NCBI RefSeq assembly: GCF_025460835.1
Contig: NZ_JAMXAY010000012.1
Coordinates: 36,695-100,694 of the forward strand
DNA: 64,000 nt
Direction: 5' to 3'
Source of the DNA: Parapedobacter soli
GTDB taxonomy: Bacteria > Bacteroidota > Bacteroidia > Sphingobacteriales > Sphingobacteriaceae
The translations under genes and the position numbers were made by a program. Below the pieces are notes generated by a model. The model did no database searches. It was not told where the DNA came from and saw only the letters and a program-made list of their open reading frames with translations. Position 1 is the first letter of the stretch. Every line of letters begins with the position of its first letter. This document shows, one piece after another, positions 1-8,704 of this stretch.

Positions 1-186
1 GGACTGTTTTTCACGGTGCCCAACCAGATGCCCAGTCCGACATCGTGGACGTTTACCAAGACGACCTGGTTTACCGAGCGCAACATCACGGCCAATAGTG
101 GCAACTTCCTGCTGCCCATCCCTACAGCCGAATTGAGCCAGGCGCCCAACCTCCGCAAACCGGCAGTCGATTATTTCAACAACTAG
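1..186 (+). CDS. SusD/RagB family outer-membrane lipoprotein, C-terminal end (partial)
   Basis: Frame 1 is open from the window edge to a TAG at 184-186, giving 61 residues. The tail contains LLPIPTAEL followed by PNLRKP, the usual closing motif of SusD/RagB proteins, where the end of the chain reads like LLPIP..E....PNL.QN. SusD proteins are surface lipoproteins that cap a SusC TonB-dependent transporter and help capture glycans. The gene is followed 11 bp later by a TIG-domain lipoprotein and then a GH5 enzyme, the usual order of a PUL, so a susC is expected just outside the window. Only the C-terminus is visible, so the assignment rests on the closing motif and the context. Confidence 0.7.
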   Translation, partial: GLFFTVPNQMPSPTSWTFTKTTWFTERNITANSGNFLLPIPTAELSQAPNLRKPAVDYFNN

Positions 187-197
187 CTCACCCCAAC

Positions 198-1370
198 ATG
201 GAAAAGAAGATGAAATCCTTATATAAATCCATCCTGTTCCTTGCCTTTGCCGCCATGGTGGCCGGCAGTTACAGTGCCTGTACGAAGAGCGATGCCGGCG
301 GCGAGCCGCGCATCCGCTATATCCGTATTACCGATCCGGCATCTGCCGATTCGCTGCTGATCGGCGGCTACCAGGCCAACCTGATTGCCATTGTAGGCGA
401 GAACCTGGGCAGCGCCACTGAGATCTGGTTCAACGACCAGCCTGCGGTACTCACTTCGACATACATTACCAGTACGTCAATCCTGGTCAGCATACCCAGT
501 GAAGTGCCCGTAGACATCACCAACACCATGCGTATCGTGTTTGCCAACGGGCATGTGCTGGAACACGAGTTCGAGGTGCTGATCAGCGAGCCGCTCCTCC
601 TCTCGATGGATAATGAGTACACCTTGGCCGGTGATGTGGCTACCATACGTGGCAATTACTTTTACCCGCCACTCACGGTAACCTTTAGCGGTGGTGCCAT
701 CGGTGAGGTGGTATCGGTGGATGACGACCTCCTCCAGGTACGTATACCGGAAGGAGCACAGCCCGGGCCGATCACGGTGGCCACAAACTTCGGGCAAACG
801 CCTTCCGACTTCTGGTTCAGGGACAGCCGGAATATCATCCTCAGCAGCGACCCGTTCACCGGCTGGTGGAATGCCGCATTTGTGGTAAGCGACCCGGCAG
901 CCAGTGACCCTCCCGCCATCAACGGCAACTATATTCGGGTAACCCGCGCTATTTCCGCATGGGCTTGGACAGAAGTGGCAGGCGGCCCGGCCAGCGCCAT
1001 GGGCGACGTCAGCAAAAACCTGCCCGACGAGGCCATTACCAAGCCCGAAAAATATTACCTCAAGTTTGAGATCAATACGTTGAAGCCTTACGACAACAAC
1101 ATGATCAAATTCAACTTCGGCCTGCCCGGTGAGGTAAACGATGCCTACCAGTGGGCCCCGCCCTTCGATACCGGCGGGAAGTGGCAAACGGTAGCCATCC
1201 CATTCGAAACGATTATCCAAAGCTATAAGGACCTCGGGGTCACCCCCGTGGTCAATCCCGATGGCTATTGGACCCGGATACTGATCCACGGCCCCGGTGA
1301 TCTGGATTGTGACATCGCGTTTGACAATTTCCGCGTTGTGCCGAAAATCGATGAAAACAAAAGCGAATGA
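198..1370 (+). CDS. Surface glycan-binding lipoprotein with TIG (IPT) domains, SGBP-B/SusE-like position
   Basis: 390 residues. A hydrophobic signal ending in SYSAC suggests a lipoprotein. A second ATG at 210 (MKSLYKS) has a better signal peptide start and a purine-rich stretch in front of it, so translation may begin there. Residues about 40-115 and 125-205 look like two immunoglobulin-like IPT/TIG domains (for example IAIVGENLGSATEIWFND). The C-terminal about 180 residues, rich in Trp and ending in DCDIAFDNFRVVP, resemble the carbohydrate-binding domain of the SGBP_B family. It lies between susD and another TIG lipoprotein ahead of a GH5 enzyme. Inferred role: holding polysaccharide at the cell surface for the SusCD transporter. 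The ligand cannot be told from sequence. Confidence 0.75.
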   Translation: MEKKMKSLYKSILFLAFAAMVAGSYSACTKSDAGGEPRIRYIRITDPASADSLLIGGYQANLIAIVGENLGSATEIWFNDQPAVLTSTYITSTSILVSIPSEVPVDITNTMRIVFANGHVLEHEFEVLISEPLLLSMDNEYTLAGDVATIRGNYFYPPLTVTFSGGAIGEVVSVDDDLLQVRIPEGAQPGPITVATNFGQTPSDFWFRDSRNIILSSDPFTGWWNAAFVVSDPAASDPPAINGNYIRVTRAISAWAWTEVAGGPASAMGDVSKNLPDEAITKPEKYYLKFEINTLKPYDNNMIKFNFGLPGEVNDAYQWAPPFDTGGKWQTVAIPFETIIQSYKDLGVTPVVNPDGYWTRILIHGPGDLDCDIAFDNFRVVPKIDENKSE

Positions 1371-1389
1371 CACCTAAAACACAAAGACA

Positions 1390-2925
1390 ATGAAACTGAC
1401 ATTCCCCATGCGGGTGGTGCTTGCCTGTCTGGCAAGCGCTACCCTACTAACGATACTCTCGTGCGAGAAAAAAGAAGTCGCATCGACGGCCGTGGAACTG
1501 CTTAGCTTCGGTCCGGCGGGCGTCAACCACGGCGAGCAGATCCGATTTATAGGCAATAACCTGGACAAAGTAACGGCCATCGACCTTGTTGGGGCCAGCA
1601 TCCCGAGTAGTGGCTTCGTAACGCACACTTCCGAATTAATCGTAGTGACGGTACCCATTGAAGCCGAGTATGGGCCGGTAACACTGAAAACGGCGGTTGG
1701 CGACATCGTGTCCAAGTCGCCCCTGAACCTTAACGTGCCGGTGGAAATCACATCCTTCACGGAAACCGTGAAGCCCGGCGAAACGATTACCATCGAAGGC
1801 GAATACCTCAACTGGATATCGGCAGTGACTTTCGAGGGTGGTGCCGTTGTGGAAACGTTCGAAAGCCAGTCGCGCACCGAGCTGGTTGTGCGCGTGCCGC
1901 TGGAAGCACAAACCGGGGTGTTGATTTTCTCGTGCGGCGGCACGGAGCCCATCTCGCTGGAGAGTGAAACGGCTTTGGAGGTAATCCTCCCCTCGCCTTC
2001 ATCTTTCACACCATCGCCGGTACGCCACGGCAGTGAGCTGACGATTTCGGGAACCGATCTCGACTTGGTGAAAGGTATACATTTCACCGGACTCACAGAC
2101 CCGGTTGAAACATTTACCAGCCAAACTGAGGAGACCATCGTAGTGCCGATACCCAATGGTGTAAACAATGGCCCCTTCGAACTTATCGCGTTCTCAGGGG
2201 TAACGGTCGCAAGTGAAACATCATTGCAGGTGGTGTTGCCAACGGTTACGGCCCTCTCGCCAAACCCGGTGGCCCATGGTGCGACCCTGAGCATCTCGGG
2301 CACTGAATTGAAGTTAGTTAAGGGGATATTGTTCAAAGGGATGCAAGACACCGTCACCGCGTTTTCCAGCCATACCGACACAGGGATGGAAATCGTTGTC
2401 CCCGAGAAAGCTGGCAAGGGTACCCTCACGTTGGTCACCCACCCGCTGATCGATGTGGAAACCACGATAACCCTGGAGTTTGTCGGTGACCTGCCGCCAC
2501 TGGATCCGCTTCCGCTGCCCATTTATGTCGACGGTATTGCTCCCGGCTGGGGAGATTGGGGGTGGGGAGGATCGGTCGACTTCAACAATGCCGACAATGT
2601 GCGTGACGGTGCCGCTGCCATCAAAAAAGTCTACGATGGCAACTATGGGGCCCTTAGATTCCACAGCGACGGTGTCTCCACCAGCAGTTATACCACGGTC
2701 TCGTTCTCCATATTCGGCACCGAAGGTACGGGTGGAAAAACAATCAACGTGATCGCTAACGAGCAATGGGGTGCCCCCTATGTAGTGACAATTGTGGAGG
2801 GCGAATGGGTGACATTCAATATCCACAAATCCGATCTTAGCTTTGATGGTACGTTACAGGACCTGCTTTTCCAAGATACCGACTGGTCTGGCACCATCTA
2901 TGTGGACCATGTGGGCTTAAGGTAA
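1390..2925 (+). CDS. Multi-TIG-domain surface glycan-binding lipoprotein
   Basis: 511 residues with a lipoprotein signal (TLLTILSC, lipidation at Cys25). About four TIG/IPT repeats follow. The third and fourth are clearly duplicated: each starts P(V)xHGxxLxISGTxLxLVKGIxFxG and ends before a LP linker. A proline-rich linker (PPLDPLPLP) leads to a C-terminal beta-sandwich of about 135 residues that begins IYVDGIAPGWGDWGWGG and ends WSGTIYVDHVGLR, a style seen in carbohydrate-binding modules. Aromatic residues are dense there. It sits 19 bp after the previous TIG protein and 18 bp before the GH5 gene, so probably one transcript. Likely a long stalk presenting a glycan-binding head outside the cell; ligand unknown. 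Confidence 0.75.
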   Translation: MKLTFPMRVVLACLASATLLTILSCEKKEVASTAVELLSFGPAGVNHGEQIRFIGNNLDKVTAIDLVGASIPSSGFVTHTSELIVVTVPIEAEYGPVTLKTAVGDIVSKSPLNLNVPVEITSFTETVKPGETITIEGEYLNWISAVTFEGGAVVETFESQSRTELVVRVPLEAQTGVLIFSCGGTEPISLESETALEVILPSPSSFTPSPVRHGSELTISGTDLDLVKGIHFTGLTDPVETFTSQTEETIVVPIPNGVNNGPFELIAFSGVTVASETSLQVVLPTVTALSPNPVAHGATLSISGTELKLVKGILFKGMQDTVTAFSSHTDTGMEIVVPEKAGKGTLTLVTHPLIDVETTITLEFVGDLPPLDPLPLPIYVDGIAPGWGDWGWGGSVDFNNADNVRDGAAAIKKVYDGNYGALRFHSDGVSTSSYTTVSFSIFGTEGTGGKTINVIANEQWGAPYVVTIVEGEWVTFNIHKSDLSFDGTLQDLLFQDTDWSGTIYVDHVGLR

Positions 2926-2943
2926 ACAATTAATCCAGTTATT

Positions 2944-3957
2944 ATGAACATACGCACTATCTGCACCGTTTATTTCGCTCTTATTGCCCTATTGTCGTGC
3001 TCTTCGGCCCCCGAGCCCCACGACGGGGCGGAAGAAGGGCCACCAACCCCGGTGCAGCGGCATGGGGCTTTGCGGACCTCGGGCAACCGGGTTGTCAACC
3101 AACATGGTGAACCGCCCCAGCTACGGGGTATGAGCTTCTCGTGGAGCATCTGGGAAGGGCAGAAGTATTATAACCATGCAGTGGTCGATTGGCTGGTCGA
3201 TGATTTCAATGTTTCCCTCATCCGGCTCTCCATGGCCATCGAGCCGGATGGGGGCTACCTGCAGCAACCCGAAAAACAAGCGGCGCTGATTAAACAGGTG
3301 GCAAAGCGTGGCATCGATCGCGGGGTGTACGTGATCATCGACTGGCATGACCACAACGCCGAACGCAACCTTGAGCAATCGAAGGGTTTCTTTGCCGCGA
3401 TGGCTAAGCTATACGCCGGCACGCCCAATATCATCTACGAGATCTGGAACGAGCCGGCACAGCAGTCGTGGTCGACCATCAAAGACTACTCCATTGCCGT
3501 TATCGACGAAATCCGGAAATACGACACCGATAATCTGATCATTGTGGGTAGCCCCCATTGGGACCAAGACGTGGACGTAGCGGCGGGCGACCCCATTACC
3601 GGGTACGACAACATCGCGTATTCGTTCCACTTCTATGCCAGCGACCCCTACCACCAGGATAACCTCCGGCAGAAGGCCGAAACGGCATTGGCCAAAGGCC
3701 TCCCCCTATTCGTCACGGAGTGGGGCGTGGGCGAGTCGAATGGCGATGGCATATTCGATGAAGGGAAAACCAATCAGTGGATGGAGTGGATGGAAGACCA
3801 TCAGCTCAGTTGGGCGAACTGGAACATCACCGACAAGGACGAGACCACGGCTATACTTGCTCCCGGTGCACCCACCTCGGGCGGCTGGACATCCGCACAA
3901 CTCACCGCTGCCGGCAAGTATATCCGTGAGCAGCTGCGGAAGCTACATGTCCGGTAG
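2944..3957 (+). CDS. Glycoside hydrolase family 5 (endo-beta-1,4-glucanase type) lipoprotein
   Basis: 337 residues with a lipoprotein signal (IALLSC, Cys19) and a short acidic/proline linker. The (beta/alpha)8 domain starts near residue 40. GH5 landmarks are visible: RLSMAIE, IIDWHDH, the acid/base Glu170 in IYEIWNEP, the HFYA segment and the nucleophile Glu259 in LFVTEWG, followed by WANWN. The arrangement is closest to bacterial cellulases of subfamily GH5_2, so a beta-1,4-glucan is the likeliest substrate, but mannan or mixed-linkage glucan cannot be excluded. It is the last gene of the PUL at the left edge and would act at the cell surface, producing oligosaccharides for the SusCD pair. 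Confidence 0.9.
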   Translation: MNIRTICTVYFALIALLSCSSAPEPHDGAEEGPPTPVQRHGALRTSGNRVVNQHGEPPQLRGMSFSWSIWEGQKYYNHAVVDWLVDDFNVSLIRLSMAIEPDGGYLQQPEKQAALIKQVAKRGIDRGVYVIIDWHDHNAERNLEQSKGFFAAMAKLYAGTPNIIYEIWNEPAQQSWSTIKDYSIAVIDEIRKYDTDNLIIVGSPHWDQDVDVAAGDPITGYDNIAYSFHFYASDPYHQDNLRQKAETALAKGLPLFVTEWGVGESNGDGIFDEGKTNQWMEWMEDHQLSWANWNITDKDETTAILAPGAPTSGGWTSAQLTAAGKYIREQLRKLHVR

Positions 3958-3963
3958 AATGGC

Positions 3964-3971
3964 TATCTTTG
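3964..3971 (+). promoter_or_regulatory. Putative -7 box (TATCTTTG) for the yjjG-like gene
   Basis: TATCTTTG matches the Bacteroidota -7 consensus TAnnTTTG and ends four bases before the ATG at 3976. No clear TTTG is present 19-21 bp upstream. If used, the transcript would begin at or next to the start codon, giving a leaderless mRNA. Confidence 0.4.
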
Positions 3972-3975
3972 CCCC

Positions 3976-4677
3976 ATGCAACGCATGGGCAAGACGGACA
4001 TTTTCTTTGATTTAGACCATACCATTTGGGATTTTGAGAAAAACGCGGCCGAAACGTTATCCGAGCTGTTTGAAAGCTACCGGTTCAGCAACTTAGGCAT
4101 TTCGTCGGCAACACTGTTTATCGACACCTATAATCGCAACAACCACCGCCTGTGGGCGCTTTACCACCACGGCAAAATCACCAAGGCAGAGCTTCGCGTA
4201 GCGCGGTTTGCCGACACATTCCGCGAGTTCGGCCTCGACCCGAAGTGGTTCCCCCCGGCGTTCGAAGAGGATTACCTCCGCATCTGCCCCCAGAAAACCA
4301 ACCTCTTCCCCCATGCGCACGAAACGCTCGGCTACCTCCGGGAGAAATACACCTTACACCTGATCTCAAATGGCTTCGGCGATGCCTCGGAGGCCAAAAT
4401 CACAACATGCGACCTAAAAAAATATTTTAAAACAGTGGTCATATCCGAGCGGGTGGGTTTCCATAAACCGCACCCCGAGATTTTCCACCATGCGGTCGGC
4501 AACGCGAATACCAGCATCGCCAATAGCGTCATGATTGGCGATAGTCTGGATGCAGATGTAAGGGGTGCCCAAAACGTAGGCATGGATGCGATTTATTTCA
4601 ATCCGAACAACGCGGAAGTACCTTCAGACGTGAAGCAAAGCATCAACGGACTGGCTGAGCTCCAGCAGCTGTTTTAA
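3976..4677 (+). CDS. yjjG: HAD-superfamily hydrolase, YjjG-type noncanonical pyrimidine nucleotidase
   Basis: 233 residues. HAD motif I is IFFDLDHTIWDF near the N-terminus. Motif II is LHLISNG, motif III the Lys in GFHKPHPEIF, and motif IV MIGDSLDADVRGAQNVGM. The helical cap between motifs I and II and the NAGMDAI-like ending match the YjjG family, which dephosphorylates noncanonical nucleoside monophosphates. Exact substrate is inferred from family. An in-frame ATG three codons later (3985) is an alternative start. The stop codon overlaps the stop codon of the convergent TonB-dependent receptor by four bases, leaving no room for a terminator. Confidence 0.8.
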   Translation: MQRMGKTDIFFDLDHTIWDFEKNAAETLSELFESYRFSNLGISSATLFIDTYNRNNHRLWALYHHGKITKAELRVARFADTFREFGLDPKWFPPAFEEDYLRICPQKTNLFPHAHETLGYLREKYTLHLISNGFGDASEAKITTCDLKKYFKTVVISERVGFHKPHPEIFHHAVGNANTSIANSVMIGDSLDADVRGAQNVGMDAIYFNPNNAEVPSDVKQSINGLAELQQLF

Positions 4678-7160
4678 AATTGCTGCTCGCCTTCACCACC
4701 GCCGAAGTCCTGCATGTCATTTCGCCGCTTCCGGTCTTCCCGCTTGAGGCTCTGGTCGCCAAAACGGTAGTTAAAGGACAACATAAAGGTTCTACGCATC
4801 CACCGGTGCTCGAAATAGCGGTGCACGCCGTTGCTGGTAGTGAACCCACCGAAGCGACGCTGGTTCAGCAGATCCCGCGCGTTGAACATGATGCTGCCTT
4901 TACGGTTCAGCACGTCGAGCTTGAGTGCGGCATCGATTACATAGTTCTCGATACTTTTCCCCTGAGCCATGATGCGGGGGGCCCGGTAATCAAACCGTGC
5001 TTGCATTGAAAATATCGGGGTGAATCGATAGTTGGTCATCACGTTCCCGTTCCAGCTGAACCCTTCCGACCCTTCGATATCAAATGCCTCGCTTCCCTGG
5101 AAACGGGTGTGGTAGGCGTTCACATTGGCCATCACATCCCATTTCGTGGAAAGGTCGATCCGCGAAATCAATTCCAGTCCGGTCGACTCATTCCGGCTGA
5201 TGTTTTGCCATTGCATGAGCGTAACGCCTGTATTGTCATCGACTTCCCGGATGATGGGCTGCGTCACGTCGTTCACAATACGGTGGTAAACCGACGAGGT
5301 GAACAGCAACGACGGCCATGTTTTGGTATACCCAAGCTCGAAGGAGTGGATATCTTCGGGCAGCAGATTCGGATTCCCCTGCCGGTGGTTCAGGTTGTCA
5401 GATACGTCCACGAACGGGTTGACCTGCCAGCCCCGTGGTCGGCTTACACGGCGTGTATAGCTCACCTGGAGTTGGTTCTGGTTGCCGAATTCCTGGGTCA
5501 GGAATACGCTCGGATACACACGGAAATAGTCTAATCGGCCGGTGGTGGTACGCTCATTGTCGGATAGCCCCGGTGTAAGCAGCCCCAGCTCGGTGTCGAG
5601 GTAGGCTTGTTCGGCGCGGAGCCCAACCTGATAGCCCAATTTATCCGTCAGCATATTCTGATAATTGGCATACAGCGCATGTACGCTACTGGTCATGTCA
5701 AAATCGTTGCTCACCGAGTAATCCGGGCGCAGACCGTTTGTAGAGTCCACCTGTGAATACTGGTGCTCTAAGCTGGTCCGCACCGTGGTACGGTAGCCGG
5801 CTTCAAACTTATGGTTATCGCCAAACGGGCGGACATAATCCAGCTGGACATTGATGTTGCGGCCGTCTTCTTCGGTATCGTTGATACGCATGAGTTCGTA
5901 CATTTCGTTGGGCGGCGTGGTATAATCTTGGGTAAACCTGTTTACCCCCTCTTCACCGTCGTATCCGAACGCGAAATTGGCCAACAGCTCCTCGCCTTTA
6001 TTCCCGAACTCGCGCTTAACATCCAACGCGACTTCATACCCCAGGTCATCTTCATCCTGGCGCGAGTACCTGCTGCTATTGCCCGACAGCTGGGGGTGGT
6101 TAAAATAGCGGTAGAACAGGTCCTCGTTGCGGTCGTTGCCCCGCAGGCTGAGATTGCCCGCCAGGCCGATCAGGGTCTTCTCACCGAGGTAGTAATCCAT
6201 GCCCAACTGCACATTGTGATTGAGCCCCAGCCGCGCACTTTCGCTCACGTTATTCGTTTGGCTGTTGTTGCTGAGCAATTCGGTGTTGTTCACGCCATCG
6301 CCCACCATGTTCCTCCGGTTGAAGGTATAACCGCCATAGTAATTGAAGTTGCGGTTACGGAAATTGAGGTTCAGGCCAGCCATGTAGTTATCATACGAGC
6401 CACCGGAAACGTTGACCGATCCGTTGAAACCCAGGTAGGTGTTCTTCTTCAGCACAATATTGATGATGCCCGACTGCCCTTCGGCATCGTATTTCGACGA
6501 GGGGTTGGTAACGACCTCGATCCGCTCTACGGCGTTCGCAGGCAATGATTGCAGGAATTGGGTCACGTCGCTACCTGCCAGTGCCGACTCGCGTCCATTG
6601 ATCAGGATACGCACACTGCTAGACCCGCGAAGGCTTACCGTACCATCCATATCTACCTGCAACGACGGCACATTGGATAAGAGGTCTGTCGCTGTTCCTC
6701 CTACACTCAATGTGCTTTGAGCCACATTAAATATCTTGCGGTCTATGCCCAGCTGCATCGCAGGGGGCGTACCTTGCACCACCACTTCCTCCAACACCTC
6801 ACCCGAAGCTTTCAGCAGCAGGTTGCCTAAGTCGACATGCCTGCCCGCCTCTACGGTCACATCTTCTTTCAGGTAGCTTTCGTAGCCAACGTAGGTGATC
6901 CGGATGGCATAAACCCCGGGGGCGACACCATTGAACAGAATTTTACCGTCATCTACGGTCTGCAATCCATCGACGTACGACTTCGACGCCTGGGTAAGGA
7001 GTGCCGCACTGGCGAAACCAACCGGCTCTTTCGAGCTCTCATCGATCACTACCGCCGAGATGGTGCCCGATGCCTGCTGGGCAGCCCCAGCAAAAGGCCA
7101 TGCAAGAGCCAACAATAAAACAATATACCTGAATTCACTTATTTTGCGTGACGCATTCAT
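4674..7160 (-). CDS. TonB-dependent receptor of the OMP_b-brl_3 (outer membrane beta-barrel) family
   Basis: 828 residues from the ATG at 7160. An upstream ATG at 7241 is in frame, but the signal peptide (MNASRKISE, hydrophobic core, then GAAQQ) begins at 7160, so that start is preferred. After the signal comes a CarboxypepD-regulatory-like domain (about 25-105, SSKEPVGFASAAL), then a plug-like region with ATDLLSNVPSLQVDMDGT and LINGRES, then a long beta-barrel ending in FMLSFNYRFGD. This is the branch of TonB-dependent receptors that stands alone without a SusD partner. Substrate unknown. It is convergent with yjjG, with overlapping stop codons. The last residues (QSLKREDRKRRNDMQD) form an unusual charged tail after the barrel. 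Confidence 0.8.
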   Translation of the reverse strand: MNASRKISEFRYIVLLLALAWPFAGAAQQASGTISAVVIDESSKEPVGFASAALLTQASKSYVDGLQTVDDGKILFNGVAPGVYAIRITYVGYESYLKEDVTVEAGRHVDLGNLLLKASGEVLEEVVVQGTPPAMQLGIDRKIFNVAQSTLSVGGTATDLLSNVPSLQVDMDGTVSLRGSSSVRILINGRESALAGSDVTQFLQSLPANAVERIEVVTNPSSKYDAEGQSGIINIVLKKNTYLGFNGSVNVSGGSYDNYMAGLNLNFRNRNFNYYGGYTFNRRNMVGDGVNNTELLSNNSQTNNVSESARLGLNHNVQLGMDYYLGEKTLIGLAGNLSLRGNDRNEDLFYRYFNHPQLSGNSSRYSRQDEDDLGYEVALDVKREFGNKGEELLANFAFGYDGEEGVNRFTQDYTTPPNEMYELMRINDTEEDGRNINVQLDYVRPFGDNHKFEAGYRTTVRTSLEHQYSQVDSTNGLRPDYSVSNDFDMTSSVHALYANYQNMLTDKLGYQVGLRAEQAYLDTELGLLTPGLSDNERTTTGRLDYFRVYPSVFLTQEFGNQNQLQVSYTRRVSRPRGWQVNPFVDVSDNLNHRQGNPNLLPEDIHSFELGYTKTWPSLLFTSSVYHRIVNDVTQPIIREVDDNTGVTLMQWQNISRNESTGLELISRIDLSTKWDVMANVNAYHTRFQGSEAFDIEGSEGFSWNGNVMTNYRFTPIFSMQARFDYRAPRIMAQGKSIENYVIDAALKLDVLNRKGSIMFNARDLLNQRRFGGFTTSNGVHRYFEHRWMRRTFMLSFNYRFGDQSLKREDRKRRNDMQDFGGGEGEQQF

Positions 7161-7293
7161 CTGTTTGTCGTTAAATATCATTCGTGTATCGGCCGCAAAG
7201 ATTGTGCTTTTATTACAATCCCCTATCAATGGTAACCGCATTATTACAGCCTGGGGGCTGCTTCGTGTACATTGTTACCTTAGCCGTACGGGG

Positions 7294-7575
7294 TTAGTCT
7301 ACGCTTACTGTCAGACCTTCAGATTTGAGTATTTTCCGGTACACCTCCACCTCGGTATAACTTCCCTCCAGCACGGTACATTTCCCTTCGTTATGCACTT
7401 TCCAAGCGATGTCTTCGGCTTGTGCCGCTGTGTATTGGAGGTGCTTGACCAAGCAATTGATAACGTGATCAAAGGTGTTGGTATCGTCGTTCCAAAGGAT
7501 CAGGCGGTGACCGGGTGTCACCGCGGCCAGTATCTGATCGAGCGTAAAGGTTTCTTCCTGTGTTTCGACCGTCAT
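7294..7575 (-). CDS. clpS: ClpS, adaptor of the ClpAP/ClpCP protease
   Basis: 93 residues from the ATG at 7575 (MTVETQEE). A longer in-frame start at 7614 would add 13 residues with no family match. The ClpS core is clear: LILWNDDTNTFDHVINCL, then a helix, then VHNEGKCTVLEG and VEVYRKILKSEGL. ClpS binds the N-terminal domain of the Clp ATPase and delivers N-degron substrates. The acidic NDD segment is the family signature for binding the substrate N-terminus. Divergent from fabH. A TAACTTTG box sits five bases upstream of the chosen start, which supports that start and suggests a very short or absent leader. Confidence 0.9.
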   Translation of the reverse strand: MTVETQEETFTLDQILAAVTPGHRLILWNDDTNTFDHVINCLVKHLQYTAAQAEDIAWKVHNEGKCTVLEGSYTEVEVYRKILKSEGLTVSVD

Positions 7576-7580
7576 AGACA

Positions 7581-7588
7581 CAAAGTTA
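7581..7588 (-). promoter_or_regulatory. Putative -7 box (TAACTTTG on the minus strand) for clpS
   Basis: On the + strand this reads CAAAGTTA; on the minus strand TAACTTTG fits TAnnTTTG. It ends five bases before the clpS ATG at 7575. No good TTTG lies at 19-21 bp. It would give a leaderless or nearly leaderless message. Confidence 0.4.
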
Positions 7589-7649
7589 CGCCTTTTTATA
7601 AAATTTCCGTACAATTGTAAGATAGAACCCTATTTTAGATAAAATCAAT

Positions 7650-8696
7650 ATGTATCGATCGACAATAGCAGGCATCGGATTTTACGTCCCCGAGAATGTA
7701 TATACCAATTCCGATTTGACACGTTTCATGGAGACGAGCGACGAATGGATCAGGGAGCGAACAGGTATACAGGAGCGCCGTTTTGCCGACCGCTACGGCG
7801 AAACCACCACCACCATGGCTATCAAAGCCGCCGAAGCAGCCCTGGAGCGGGCGGGCACCACCGCGCAGGATATCGACTTTATTATATTTGCCACATTGAC
7901 GCCGGATTATTATTTCCCCGGATGCGGCGTGTTGTTACAGCGTGAAATGGGCATGCGTGAAATAGGGGCGCTGGATGTTCGCAACCAGTGTTCGGGATTC
8001 GTTTATGCGCTGTCTGTGGCCGACCAGTTCATCAAAACCGGTATGTACAAGAATATCCTGGTGGTGGGCAGTGAAAAGCACTCGTTCGCTATGGACTTCG
8101 CGACTCGGAGCCGGAACGTTTCCGTAATTTTCGGTGATGGTGCCGGAGCCGCCGTACTGCAGCCTACCGAAGAACCTGGCAAAGGTATTCTGAGCACACA
8201 CCTGCATAGCGATGGGGCAGACGCTGAGCTGTTGGCGATGTATTATCCGGGTGCCCATGCCAACAAATGGTTAAGCGATGCCAAACCATTCCCCGAGCAG
8301 GAACTGGGCGGGCTCTTCTTAACGGCGGAACAGCTGGAGAGCGGTGCGGCATTGCCTTATATGGATGGGCCCGCGGTGTTTAAGAAAGCGGTTGTGAAAT
8401 TCCCTGAAGTCATTAAAGAGGCATTGGCTGCCAACGGCCTTTCGGAAAAAGACATCGATATGCTGATACCCCACCAAGCCAATCTGCGGATCAGCCAATA
8501 CGTCCAGAAATTATTGGGGCTCTCAGATAGCCAGGTTTTCAACAATATCCAGAAATACGGCAACACGACGGCAGCCTCCATACCTATTGCGCTCAGCGAA
8601 GCCTGGGAGTCGGGGAAAATAAAATCGGGCGACCTGATCTGCCTTGCTGCGTTTGGCTCCGGTTTTACATGGGCCAGTGCACTGATCAGGTGGTAG
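7650..8696 (+). CDS. fabH: 3-oxoacyl-ACP synthase III (KAS III)
   Basis: 348 residues, full length. The KAS III triad is visible: Cys114 in VRNQCSGF, His275 in IPHQAN and Asn305 in KYGNTTAAS. SDEWIRERTGI near the N-terminus and the glycine-rich close FGSGFTWASALIRW are also typical. The enzyme condenses acetyl-CoA or another short acyl-CoA with malonyl-ACP to start fatty acid synthesis. Bacteroidota often carry several FabH paralogs, and the insert around residues 190-235 (AELLAMYYPGAHANKWL) marks a paralog that might use another acyl starter. It is not next to plsX or rpmF, so whether it is the housekeeping copy is uncertain. Confidence 0.85.
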   Translation: MYRSTIAGIGFYVPENVYTNSDLTRFMETSDEWIRERTGIQERRFADRYGETTTTMAIKAAEAALERAGTTAQDIDFIIFATLTPDYYFPGCGVLLQREMGMREIGALDVRNQCSGFVYALSVADQFIKTGMYKNILVVGSEKHSFAMDFATRSRNVSVIFGDGAGAAVLQPTEEPGKGILSTHLHSDGADAELLAMYYPGAHANKWLSDAKPFPEQELGGLFLTAEQLESGAALPYMDGPAVFKKAVVKFPEVIKEALAANGLSEKDIDMLIPHQANLRISQYVQKLLGLSDSQVFNNIQKYGNTTAASIPIALSEAWESGKIKSGDLICLAAFGSGFTWASALIRW

Positions 8697-8704
8697 ATGG
8701 CAAC

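Noticed and set aside
477..1373. 298-codon antisense frame within the TIG lipoprotein gene
   Set aside because: Shadow of the real gene; composition and lack of any motif or start signal argue against coding.
5811..6548. 245-codon frame opposite the TonB-dependent receptor
   Set aside because: Antisense shadow of a well-supported receptor gene.
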